In this document: one piece after another, positions 1-6,517 of the stretch
Numbering within the stretch: the stretch's first letter is position 1
Layout: the number at the start of each line of letters is the position of its first letter
DNA from: Clostridium sp.
GTDB taxonomy: Bacteria > Bacillota > Clostridia > Clostridiales > Clostridiaceae
Assembly (NCBI GenBank): GCA_003539755.1
Contig: DPOH01000176.1
Location: forward strand, 1-10,005
Direction of reading: 5' to 3'
DNA length: 10,005 nt
The notes under the pieces: generated by a model
The model's database searches: none
Told to the model about the DNA's origin: nothing
The model's input: the letters and a program-made list of their open reading frames with translations, nothing else
Position numbers and translations under genes: made by a program

Positions 1-1358
1 TCTTAGTATATGACTTAGGTGGTGGTACTTTTGATGTATCTATCCTTGATTTAGGTGATGGAGTATTTGAAGTATTATCTACAAACGGAGATACTAAACT
101 TGGTGGAGATGATTTTGATGAAGCTATCATGAAATATATAGCTGATACATTCAAAGCTGAAAATGGAATAGACTTAATGCAAGATAAGATGGCAGTTCAA
201 AGATTAAAAGAAGCTGCTGAAAAAGCTAAGATAGAATTATCATCTTCTCAACAAACAAATATTAACTTACCATTCATCACAGCAGATGCAACTGGTCCAA
301 AACATATTGATTTAACATTAACTAGAGCTAAATTCAATGAATTAACTCATGATTTAGTACAAAGAACAATTGAACCAATGAAGAAAGCATTAGCTGATGC
401 TAAATTATCATTAAGCGATATAGATAAAGTAATCTTAGTTGGTGGATCTACAAGAATTCCAGCTGTTCAAGAAGCTGTTAAGAACTTTACAGGAAAAGAA
501 CCATCTAAGGGAGTTAACCCAGATGAATGTGTTGCAATGGGTGCAGCAATTCAAGCCGGAGTACTTACAGGAGAAGTTAAAGATGTAGTATTACTTGATG
601 TTACTCCATTAACATTAGGAATTGAAACAGCAGGTGGAATAGCTACTCCATTAATAGAAAGAAATACAACTATTCCAACTAAGAAGAGCCAAATCTTCTC
701 AACTGCTGCTGATAACCAAACTTCAGTTGAAATCAACGTAGTTCAAGGTGAAAGACAAATGGCTATGGATAACAAGTCATTAGGACAATTCACATTATCA
801 GGAATAGCTCCAGCTCCAAGAGGAATTCCTCAAATCGAAGTAACATTTGATATAGATGCTAATGGTATTGTTAAGGTATCTGCTTTAGATAAAGGAACTG
901 GTAAAGAAGCAAATATTACAATCACAGCTTCAACTAACTTAAGTGAAGAAGAAGTAGATAAGGCTGTAAAAGAAGCAGAAAAATTTGCTGAAGAAGATAA
1001 GAAGAGAAAAGAAAAGATTGAAACTCAAAATCAAGCTGACCAAACAATCTATCAAATAGAAAAAGCTTTAACTGAAGCAGGAGATAAAGTAACTGCTGAT
1101 GAAAAATCAAGTGTTGAAGCTAAAATTGAAGAACTTAAGAAGGTTAAAGATAGCGAAGATGTAGAAGCAATCAAAGCTGCAATCGAAGCTGTTAATCAAT
1201 CATTCTATCCAATAGCTACTAAGATGTATCAACAAGCTGGTGGAGCTGAAGGTCAAGGATTTGATCCAAATGCTACAGCAGGTGGAGCACAAGGTCAAGG
1301 TGCAGCACATGATGATAATGTAGTAGATGCAGATTTTAAAGTAGATGAAGATAAATAA
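1..1358 (+). CDS. dnaK: Chaperone protein DnaK (Hsp70), 5' end cut off by the window
   Basis: Cytoplasmic ATP-dependent Hsp70 chaperone that works with DnaJ and GrpE to bind and refold unfolded proteins. The reading frame is open from base 3 and gives 451 residues before TAA. It opens with the phosphate-binding motif DLGGGTFDVS. Gram-positive DnaK is usually about 610-620 residues, so roughly 165 N-terminal residues lie outside the window. The nucleotide-binding-domain motif VGGSTRIPAVQ follows. Next come the interdomain linker and start of the substrate-binding domain (VVLLDVTPLTLGIET), a helical lid rich in Glu and Lys, and a Gly/Gln/Ala-rich disordered tail ending DADFKVDEDK, as is typical of DnaK C-termini. 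The Met at 129 is internal and not the start. Nothing looks broken. The gene is followed by a short hairpin and then dnaJ, as in other Firmicutes. CIRCE/HrcA control would lie upstream and cannot be seen. Confidence 0.98.
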   Translation, partial: LVYDLGGGTFDVSILDLGDGVFEVLSTNGDTKLGGDDFDEAIMKYIADTFKAENGIDLMQDKMAVQRLKEAAEKAKIELSSSQQTNINLPFITADATGPKHIDLTLTRAKFNELTHDLVQRTIEPMKKALADAKLSLSDIDKVILVGGSTRIPAVQEAVKNFTGKEPSKGVNPDECVAMGAAIQAGVLTGEVKDVVLLDVTPLTLGIETAGGIATPLIERNTTIPTKKSQIFSTAADNQTSVEINVVQGERQMAMDNKSLGQFTLSGIAPAPRGIPQIEVTFDIDANGIVKVSALDKGTGKEANITITASTNLSEEEVDKAVKEAEKFAEEDKKRKEKIETQNQADQTIYQIEKALTEAGDKVTADEKSSVEAKIEELKKVKDSEDVEAIKAAIEAVNQSFYPIATKMYQQAGGAEGQGFDPNATAGGAQGQGAAHDDNVVDADFKVDEDK

Positions 1359-1396
1359 TAGGGTTTACTAAAATCTGATTTAAGATATAATATTAC

Positions 1397-1423
1397 AGGG
1401 AAGGCATATTAGTCTTCCCTTTT
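1397..1423 (+). terminator. Hairpin terminator, moderate, after dnaK
   Basis: Perfect 7-bp stem AGGGAAG (1397-1403) / CTTCCCT (1414-1420) with a 10-nt loop and only four T before a C. It lies 38 nt after the dnaK stop. The stem is GC-richer than the surroundings, but the T-run is short. It may terminate only part of the transcripts, giving more DnaK than DnaJ, or act as a processing or stability hairpin. Confidence 0.65.
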
Positions 1424-1451
1424 CTAAGATAAAAATATAACATTTGATAAG

Positions 1452-1584
1452 GTGTAATTGACAAGGTATAATTGAGAAGAAAATATAGAAATTAATGTAT
1501 TTTAATATGTAATTAATAATGTTTAAAGAAATTCTATGAATTTCATCATCAAACTGTCAATTTTCAACTTTCAATTGTCAATTA
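1452..1584. repeat. MITE-like intergenic inverted element between dnaK and dnaJ
   Basis: A 10-bp perfect inverted repeat, TAATTGACAA (1455-1464) and TTGTCAATTA (1575-1584), bounds about 130 bp. The left arm sits in a 14-bp direct repeat copied twice (1452-1465, 1466-1479) with two mismatches. The right arm is four head-to-tail heptamers of the form T(G/T)TCAA(T/C) starting at 1555, 1562, 1569 and 1576. Between the arms lies a perfect hairpin, GAAATTC-TAT-GAATTTC (1528-1544). It contains no ORF. From memory, AATTGACA-rich intergenic repeats are common in clostridia, so this is probably one copy of a dispersed family. That cannot be confirmed from one window. This element and the terminator fill most of the 250-bp gap. 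Confidence 0.5.
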
Positions 1585-1608
1585 AATTAATGGTGGTGAA
1601 AATCAAAA

Positions 1609-2742
1609 ATGGCAAATAAAGACTATTATGAAGTGCTTGGACTTCAAAAAGGTGCAAGTGAAGATGAGATAAAGAGAGCCTTTAGAAAATTAGCCGTAAA
1701 ATATCATCCAGATAGAAATCAAGGTAATGCTGAAGCAGAAGAAAAGTTCAAAGAAATAAATGAAGCATATCAAGTTCTTTCAGATCCTGAAAAGAAAGCT
1801 AAATATGATCAATTTGGATCTGCTGCATTTGATGGAAGCGGAGGCTTTGGCGCTGGTGGATTTGGTGGATTCGATAGCTTTGATATGGGCGGTTTTGGAG
1901 ATATTTTCGAATCATTCTTTGGAGGCGGTGGCGGAAGCTCTTCAAGAAGAAATGGCCCAGTAAGAGGTAATGATATCGAATATACCCTAACATTAACTTT
2001 TGAAGAAGCAGTATTTGGAGTAGAAAAAGAAATATCTGTTACTAGAAATGAAAACTGTGAACATTGTAATGGTTCAGGAGCAGAACCTGGTACAGATGTT
2101 AAAACTTGTCCAACATGCGGTGGCTCAGGTCAAGTTAGAGTACAAAGACAAACTCCGCTTGGAAGTTTTGTATCTACTTCAACATGTAATCACTGTCATG
2201 GAACTGGTAAGATTACTGAAACTCCTTGTAAGGAATGTAAAGGTAAGGGCCAAGTAAGAAAGACAAGAAAAATAAAAGTTAAAATACCAGCAGGTGTTGA
2301 TACTGGAAATGTAATGCCTTTAAGAGGACAAGGAGAACATGGATTAAGAGGTGGAAGTCCTGGAGATCTATATGTTAAGATTAATGTTACTCCATCTAAA
2401 ACATTCACAAGAAAAGGAAATGATGTTTATATAGATGCACATATTTCTATGGCTAAAGCTGCTTTAGGTACAGAAATAAAGGTTGCAACTGTTGATGGAA
2501 ATGTTAAGTATACAGTACCAGCAGGAACTCAATCTGGAACAATGTTTAGATTAAAGGGTAAGGGTATACAAAAAGTTAATTCAAGTGGAAAAGGAGATCA
2601 ATACGTAAAAGTTATAGTTGATATTCCTAAATCATTAAATAAGGCTCAAGAAGAAGCGTTGTATGCATTTATGAAAGCTTCAGGTGAAGAACCAGATGCA
2701 GCAACAGGAACTCATAAGAAGAAAATCTTTGGTAGAAAATAG
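1609..2742 (+). CDS. dnaJ: Chaperone protein DnaJ (Hsp40, type I)
   Basis: Co-chaperone that delivers substrates to DnaK and stimulates its ATPase; cytoplasmic. At 377 residues it has the normal family length and all type I parts. The J domain (residues 1-70) carries the essential HPD at 33-35. A Gly/Phe-rich linker (about 75-125) includes a DIFESFF segment. The zinc-binding region has four CxxCxGxG repeats with Cys at 150/153, 167/170, 193/196 and 207/210. C-terminal peptide-binding domains complete it. The ATG is preceded by GTGGTGA (1593-1599), a fair Shine-Dalgarno, and the J domain begins straight after it, so the start is secure. The gene is 250 bp from dnaK, with a hairpin between them. 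It could be read through from the heat-shock promoter or have its own. I see no convincing promoter in the spacer. A strong terminator closes the unit. Confidence 0.98.
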   Translation: MANKDYYEVLGLQKGASEDEIKRAFRKLAVKYHPDRNQGNAEAEEKFKEINEAYQVLSDPEKKAKYDQFGSAAFDGSGGFGAGGFGGFDSFDMGGFGDIFESFFGGGGGSSSRRNGPVRGNDIEYTLTLTFEEAVFGVEKEISVTRNENCEHCNGSGAEPGTDVKTCPTCGGSGQVRVQRQTPLGSFVSTSTCNHCHGTGKITETPCKECKGKGQVRKTRKIKVKIPAGVDTGNVMPLRGQGEHGLRGGSPGDLYVKINVTPSKTFTRKGNDVYIDAHISMAKAALGTEIKVATVDGNVKYTVPAGTQSGTMFRLKGKGIQKVNSSGKGDQYVKVIVDIPKSLNKAQEEALYAFMKASGEEPDAATGTHKKKIFGRK

Positions 2743-2750
2743 ATAATATG

Positions 2751-2793
2751 AAAATAGCTATTTATGATGGATATCATAAATGGCTATTTTTTT
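2751..2793 (+). terminator. Strong rho-independent terminator after dnaJ
   Basis: An 18-bp stem, left arm 2751-2768 and right arm 2773-2790, with one G-U pair, a 4-nt GGAT loop and a run of seven T (2787-2793). It begins eight bases after the dnaJ stop. This is the strongest terminator in the window, and it marks the end of the dnaK-dnaJ chaperone unit. Confidence 0.92.
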
Positions 2794-2925
2794 AACAAAA
2801 TAATGTGATCTACAATGTGAATTTTTAAGATAATAGTTGAAGAATCTAATTATTAATTAATATGGTAAATAAGTATTAAGAAATAACCTATGAAAAACTT
2901 CATTAAGTAAAGTGGTATTTTTTAT

Positions 2926-2970
2926 TTGAAAGAAATCAATACTATTCATAAGATAATATTATTTTATGAA
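2926..2970 (+). promoter_or_regulatory. Candidate sigma-A promoter with overlapping palindrome (reductase gene)
   Basis: TTGAAA (2926-2931), 17 nt, TAAGAT (2949-2954). A 26-bp palindrome (2945-2970) overlaps the -10 box and predicted start site. Its outer arms TTCATAA and TTATGAA match perfectly, and overall 12 of 13 positions are complementary. This arrangement fits an operator for a repressor, but in A+T-rich DNA both the promoter and the palindrome need testing. If transcription began further upstream, the same bases would form an RNA hairpin next to the ribosome binding site. Confidence 0.4.
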
Positions 2971-2975
2971 GGTGA
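2969..2975 (+). promoter_or_regulatory. Ribosome binding site deciding the GTG start of the reductase
   Basis: AAGGTGA lies just upstream of GTG 2980 and matches the 3' part of the anti-Shine-Dalgarno complement (GGAGGTGAT) with one mismatch. The protein begins MDKLREELLSE. There is no nearby in-frame ATG before conserved sequence, so GTG is the start. Confidence 0.75.
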
Positions 2976-2979
2976 TTAA

Positions 2980-4530
2980 GTGGATAAATTAAGAGAAGAA
3001 CTTTTAAGTGAAATAGAATCATTTAGAGAAAAAGGGATAGAATTTCTAAATGGAAATATTTCAAAAATGGAATTTAAGCATATTTCATGCGGATTTGGAA
3101 TATATTCAGAGCGAAATAAAAAGACTTTTGTAATTAGATTGAGGATACCCTCAGGGATAATGGATATAGAAGAACTTAGGTGGGTATATGAAAAGGCAGA
3201 AGAATATGGATTAAAGAGAATACATTTGACTACAAGAGAGTCCGTTCAGCTTCATAATCTATCTATAGATGATGTATGTTCCATTATGAGAGATGGAATT
3301 GAAAAAAATATTTTTACAAGAGGTGCAGGAGGAGACTATCCAAGAAATGTTGCAATGTCACCACTTGCTGGAGTAGATAAGTTTGAGGCTTTTGATGTTA
3401 CTCCATATGCCATTGCAGTAAATTACTATTTTTTAAGAAAAATCACTTCTTATAATCTTCCAAGAAAAATAAAAATATCTTTTTCGAGTAGTAATATGGA
3501 TTTGGGACATTGTAATGTAACTGATTTGGGATTTTTAGCAGTAAAGAAAGATGAAAAAGAGTATTTTAAAGTTTATCTAGGAGGAGGTTTAGGGCAAAAT
3601 CCTAAATTGGGAATTCAATATGATGAGTTAATAGAACCTAAAGATGTTTTGTATCATGTTGAGGCTATGGCACAATTATTTATGGATGAAGGTGATTATG
3701 ATAATAGAGCACGAGCTAGGATAAGATACATAGTTGAGAGAATGGGAAAGGATGAATTTATTAAAATATATAAAAAATATTTGAATCAGGTCATGGAAAG
3801 TGAAGATCTTACATTACATTTAGAACCGGCTAGATATACTAAAGAGGGAATTGAAACTGCAATAAAAACTAAGAGATTAATAGAGCAAAAGCAAAAAGGG
3901 TTATATAGTGTATATTTTCATCCAATAGGTGGGCAATTAAGCTTAAAGGATTTAAAAGAAATCTTAGAAGCTATCGAAGGGATTGAGGATATCCAACTGA
4001 GACTTACAATGACAGAAGGTATTTATTTTAGAAATCTTAATGGAAAAGAAGCTGAAATGTTAATTAATCTTACTGAAGGGCGTGGAGGAGAAACTCATTT
4101 AGAACAAAGTATATCATGTATAGGAATACCTACATGTCAGGTAGGTATATTAGATAGTCAGGATCAATTAAGAAATATAATAGATTATTTTAGAGAAAAG
4201 GGATTGAATAAAGATATTCTTCCAAGAGTACATATTTCGGGATGCATGAATTCATGTGGGATTCATCAGGCGTGTTTAATTGGATTAACCGGAAGAAAAA
4301 AGAAGGTAGATGGTGAACTTAAAGATGTATTCGAATTACATATAAATGGATCCTTTGAAGATGATAATGCAAGGCTAGGCAAAATATATGGGGTAATTCC
4401 TAAAGAGGATATACCTGAGTTTTTATATGAATTAGCACTTTTAATTGAGCCTAAAAATATTAATTTTCATGAATATATAGAGCAGCATGAAGACGAATTT
4501 AACAAATTAGTAGAAAAGTATATAAGATAA
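2980..4530 (+). CDS. Nitrite/sulfite reductase, siroheme and 4Fe-4S (ferredoxin-type)
   Basis: Predicted six-electron reductase converting sulfite to sulfide or nitrite to ammonia in the cytoplasm. The 516 residues have the family's duplicated layout: ferredoxin-like half-domain (about 46-105), NIR/SIR domain (about 115-265), second half-domain (about 305-362), and a C-terminal NIR/SIR domain. The [4Fe-4S]/siroheme ligands are intact as C380-x5-C386 and C422-x3-C426. The basic anion-binding residues known from sulfite reductase also appear present: R86 in TTRES, R122 in GDYPRN, and K163/K165 in PRKIKIS. There is no fused flavodoxin or extra ferredoxin domain, so electrons probably come from ferredoxin or a separate partner. 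The start is GTG. The gene stands alone between two terminators with its own candidate promoter, and no siroheme-synthesis or sulfur gene is adjacent. Sequence does not settle nitrite versus sulfite as substrate. Confidence 0.9.
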   Translation: MDKLREELLSEIESFREKGIEFLNGNISKMEFKHISCGFGIYSERNKKTFVIRLRIPSGIMDIEELRWVYEKAEEYGLKRIHLTTRESVQLHNLSIDDVCSIMRDGIEKNIFTRGAGGDYPRNVAMSPLAGVDKFEAFDVTPYAIAVNYYFLRKITSYNLPRKIKISFSSSNMDLGHCNVTDLGFLAVKKDEKEYFKVYLGGGLGQNPKLGIQYDELIEPKDVLYHVEAMAQLFMDEGDYDNRARARIRYIVERMGKDEFIKIYKKYLNQVMESEDLTLHLEPARYTKEGIETAIKTKRLIEQKQKGLYSVYFHPIGGQLSLKDLKEILEAIEGIEDIQLRLTMTEGIYFRNLNGKEAEMLINLTEGRGGETHLEQSISCIGIPTCQVGILDSQDQLRNIIDYFREKGLNKDILPRVHISGCMNSCGIHQACLIGLTGRKKKVDGELKDVFELHINGSFEDDNARLGKIYGVIPKEDIPEFLYELALLIEPKNINFHEYIEQHEDEFNKLVEKYIR

Positions 4531-4591
4531 ATATATTAAAAAGATTATTGTATAAACATAGAAGCATATTATTGCTAAATATTTTTTAAAT

Positions 4592-4631
4592 AACTCATGA
4601 GTATTATATAAGAAATATTCATGAGTTTAAT
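4592..4631 (+). terminator. Hairpin terminator after the reductase gene
   Basis: A 14-bp stem, AACTCATGAGTATT (4592-4605) / AATATTCATGAGTT (4614-4627), with one G-U pair and an 8-nt loop, followed by TTTAATTTAT. The stem is strong but the T-run is interrupted, so termination efficiency is uncertain. It lies 61 nt after the stop. Confidence 0.65.
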
Positions 4632-4666
4632 TTATAATAAATTATTAACTATGATTCAATAAAATT

Positions 4667-4694
4667 TTGCAATATAGATTTATATATGTATAAT
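4667..4694 (+). promoter_or_regulatory. Candidate sigma-A promoter for trmB
   Basis: TTGCAA (4667-4672), 16-nt spacer, perfect TATAAT (4689-4694), about 33 nt before the trmB start codon and just downstream of the preceding terminator. The position makes sense. The -35 box is only a 4/6 match. Confidence 0.5.
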
Positions 4695-4727
4695 TATTAT
4701 GAATGATAAAAGATGGAGTGAAGTGAA

Positions 4728-5390
4728 ATGAGACTTAGGAAAAAACCATGGGCAAGACCTGAACTTGAAAGCTGTGATTTCTTTATTGTTAATCCTAAAG
4801 AGTATAAGGGTAAGTGGAAAGAACTTTTCGGAAATGATAAACCTATATATTTAGAACTTGGATGTGGAAAAGGTACATTTATGGCAGTACATGGTTCACA
4901 AAATCCTGACATAAATTATATTGCAATTGACATAAAAGATGAGGTATTAGTACTTGCAAAGAGAAATATAGAAAAAGCATTTGAAGAAGCAGGAAGACCT
5001 GTTGTTGATAATGTTAAGCTGATGGCTCAAGAGATACTTATAATAAATGAAATTTTAGGTGAAGATGACTGTATAGATAGAATTTACATAAATTTCTGTA
5101 ATCCGTGGCCAAAGGATAGGCATAAGAAAAGAAGGTTAACACATACTAGGCAGTTAGATCAATATAGAACTTTCTTAAAGGATAAGGGAGAAATTTATTT
5201 TAAGACTGATGATGATGAATTATTTGAAGAATCTCTTGAATATTTTAAGGAAAGTAAGTTTACAATTAAGTATATAACTTATGATTTACATAATAGTGAC
5301 TTTGAAGGAAATGTCCCTACAGAACATGAAAATATGTTCACTGAGCAAGGAATAAAAACAAAATTCTTAATTGCTGTTAAGGAAGATTAA
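4728..5390 (+). CDS. trmB: tRNA (guanine-N7-)-methyltransferase TrmB
   Basis: SAM-dependent methyltransferase making m7G at position 46 of the tRNA variable loop. At 220 residues it has the usual length. The SAM-binding glycine motif ELGCGKGTF lies at residues 43-51, followed by the acidic AIDIKDE (66-72). The signature NPWPKDRHKKRR is at 125-136, and the C-terminal FKTDDDELF and PTEHENMFTEQG blocks are also present. Most family members I know have DPWPK; here Asp is replaced by Asn125. This may be normal in clostridia and does not suggest a dead gene, since every other motif is intact. ATG 4728 follows GGAG (4715-4718) with a 9-nt spacing. The gene has its own candidate promoter and lies 162 bp upstream of prmA with no clear terminator between, so read-through into prmA is possible. 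Confidence 0.97.
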   Translation: MRLRKKPWARPELESCDFFIVNPKEYKGKWKELFGNDKPIYLELGCGKGTFMAVHGSQNPDINYIAIDIKDEVLVLAKRNIEKAFEEAGRPVVDNVKLMAQEILIINEILGEDDCIDRIYINFCNPWPKDRHKKRRLTHTRQLDQYRTFLKDKGEIYFKTDDDELFEESLEYFKESKFTIKYITYDLHNSDFEGNVPTEHENMFTEQGIKTKFLIAVKED

Positions 5391-5429
5391 TTAAATTTAT
5401 AATTTATAGTTGTTGATTAATAATTTTTA

Positions 5430-5459
5430 TTGATGTTTGATTATATCGAATGGTAAAAT
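5430..5459 (+). promoter_or_regulatory. Possible promoter for the prmA-rsmE-mtaB operon
   Basis: TTGATG (5430-5435), 18-nt spacer, TAAAAT (5454-5459). Transcription would begin at about 5465, at the first copy of the 8-bp repeat, making the whole repeat tract the 5' leader. The boxes match the consensus at 4/6 and 5/6, which is weak evidence in DNA this A+T-rich. Confidence 0.3.
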
Positions 5460-5463
5460 ACCC

Positions 5464-5539
5464 AGAATATAAGAATATAAGAATATAAGAATATAAGAAT
5501 ATAAGAATATAAGAATATAAGAATATAAGAATATAAGAA
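5464..5539 (+). repeat. 8-bp tandem repeat, nine copies, in the prmA leader
   Basis: Nine exact head-to-tail copies of AGAATATA (5464-5535) plus a partial AGAA (5536-5539). No copy varies. The last partial copy runs into the prmA ribosome binding site (AAAGGGA, 5538-5544). The tract is purely A/T except for one G per unit and contains TATAAG hexamers at every repeat. It is non-coding. Perfect short repeats like this are prone to slipped-strand length change. Confidence 0.97.
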
Positions 5540-5552
5540 AGGGATGTAAAAA

Positions 5553-6497
5553 ATGGAAGGAATTTGGATAGAAGTAAGCGTAGTTACGAAGAGTGAGGCT
5601 TTAGAAGCAATTTCAGGAATATTTTATGGATTAGGATGCCCTAATGTTGCTATTGAAGATCCACAAGATTTATTATCAAGAGATCAAGGTCCTTTAACTT
5701 GGGATTTTGCAGATATAAATATATTAGAACACAAGGGTAAAGCTGCAGTAGTTAAAGCATATTTCTCACAAGATGATAAGGTTGAAGAAATTGTTAAATA
5801 TACAAAGGAAAAGCTTGAAGAATTAAAAGAAATGGGATTTGATATAGGTGAAGGCGAAGTAACTTATAGAGAAATGCATGAGGAAGATTGGGCAAATAAC
5901 TGGAAGAAGTATTATAAACCAGTAAAGATAACTGATAAAATTGTTATTAAACCAATTTGGGAAGAATACAAAGAAAATGATGGGGAATTTGTTATTGAAT
6001 TAGACCCAGGAATGGCATTTGGTACAGGAACTCATGAAACTACAAGAATGTGTATTCAAGCTTTAGATAAATATGTTAAAAAGGATACAACTGTATTTGA
6101 CGTTGGATGTGGTTCAGGTATACTTGCAATAGCAGCGGCTAAACTTGGAGCAAAACACGTTGTAGGTGTAGATTTAGATCCAGTAGCTGTTGACTCTTCA
6201 AAGGAAAACATTGGATTCAACAACTTAAATAATATCGAAGTATTAGAAGGAAATCTTCTAGATGTAGTTGACGGAAAAGCTGATATAGTTGTTGCTAATA
6301 TAATAGCTGAAATTATATGTGTATTAACTCCAGATGTTAAGAAAGCATTAAATGAAGGTGGTTTATTCATAACTTCAGGAATAATTCATGACAGAGTTGA
6401 TATGGTTGTTGAAAAGCTAAAAGAATGTGGATTTGAAGTATTAGAAATAAACAAAGATGGAGAATGGAATTGCATAGTTGCTAAAGCTATAGCTTAA
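5553..6497 (+). CDS. prmA: Ribosomal protein L11 methyltransferase PrmA
   Basis: SAM-dependent enzyme that methylates amino groups of ribosomal protein L11. At 314 residues it has the typical length. An N-terminal substrate-recognition domain covers about residues 1-95. The catalytic domain has the family signature DPGMAFGTGTHETT (151-164), SAM motif I VFDVGCGSGILA (181-192) and the acidic loop VGVDLDP. The NIIAE block further on is the PrmA form of the catalytic NxxA-type motif. ATG 5553 follows AAAGGGA (5538-5544) with an 8-nt spacing. That site is fused to the end of the 8-bp tandem repeat, so repeat-number changes would alter the leader but not the protein. It is the first gene of a prmA-rsmE-mtaB operon, the same order as yqeT-yqeU-yqeV behind dnaJ in B. 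subtilis. Confidence 0.97.
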   Translation: MEGIWIEVSVVTKSEALEAISGIFYGLGCPNVAIEDPQDLLSRDQGPLTWDFADINILEHKGKAAVVKAYFSQDDKVEEIVKYTKEKLEELKEMGFDIGEGEVTYREMHEEDWANNWKKYYKPVKITDKIVIKPIWEEYKENDGEFVIELDPGMAFGTGTHETTRMCIQALDKYVKKDTTVFDVGCGSGILAIAAAKLGAKHVVGVDLDPVAVDSSKENIGFNNLNNIEVLEGNLLDVVDGKADIVVANIIAEIICVLTPDVKKALNEGGLFITSGIIHDRVDMVVEKLKECGFEVLEINKDGEWNCIVAKAIA

Positions 6498-6500
6498 GAC

Positions 6501-6507
6501 AGGAGGT
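6501..6507 (+). promoter_or_regulatory. Ribosome binding site deciding the GTG start of rsmE
   Basis: AGGAGGT begins four bases after the prmA stop and lies 10 nt before GTG 6518. This strong site, together with the N-terminal match MHKFF typical of RsmE, supports the GTG start. Confidence 0.85.
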
Positions 6508-6517
6508 AGTCTTCAAG

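Noticed and set aside
551..736. Antisense open frames, for example within dnaK, rsmE (6826-7182) and prmA (6056-6370)
   Set aside because: They lie entirely inside strongly recognised genes, lack ribosome binding sites, and give Ser/Ile/Phe-rich products typical of reverse-complemented A+T-rich coding DNA.
1458..1472. Perfect TTGACA and TATAAT hexamers upstream of dnaJ as a promoter
   Set aside because: Only 3 nt separate TTGACA (1458-1463) from TATAAT (1467-1472). At 17 nt downstream there is only AAATAT. The hexamers arise from the ATTGACA-type repeats.
2847..2862. TATTAATTAATA palindrome upstream of the reductase as an operator
   Set aside because: It is pure A/T with low information content and expected by chance in this DNA. 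The palindrome at 2945-2970 is longer and better placed.
2980..4530. Reductase as the dissimilatory sulfite reductase AsrC or Dsr
   Set aside because: The protein has the full two-fold repeat and 516-residue size of the assimilatory/ferredoxin-type enzyme. AsrC is about half this size with extra ferredoxin cysteines, and no asrA/asrB or dsr partners are present.
5464..5539. Regularly spaced repeats that might be a CRISPR array
   Set aside because: The 8-bp units are directly head to tail with no spacers, and there are no cas genes nearby. It is a simple tandem repeat.
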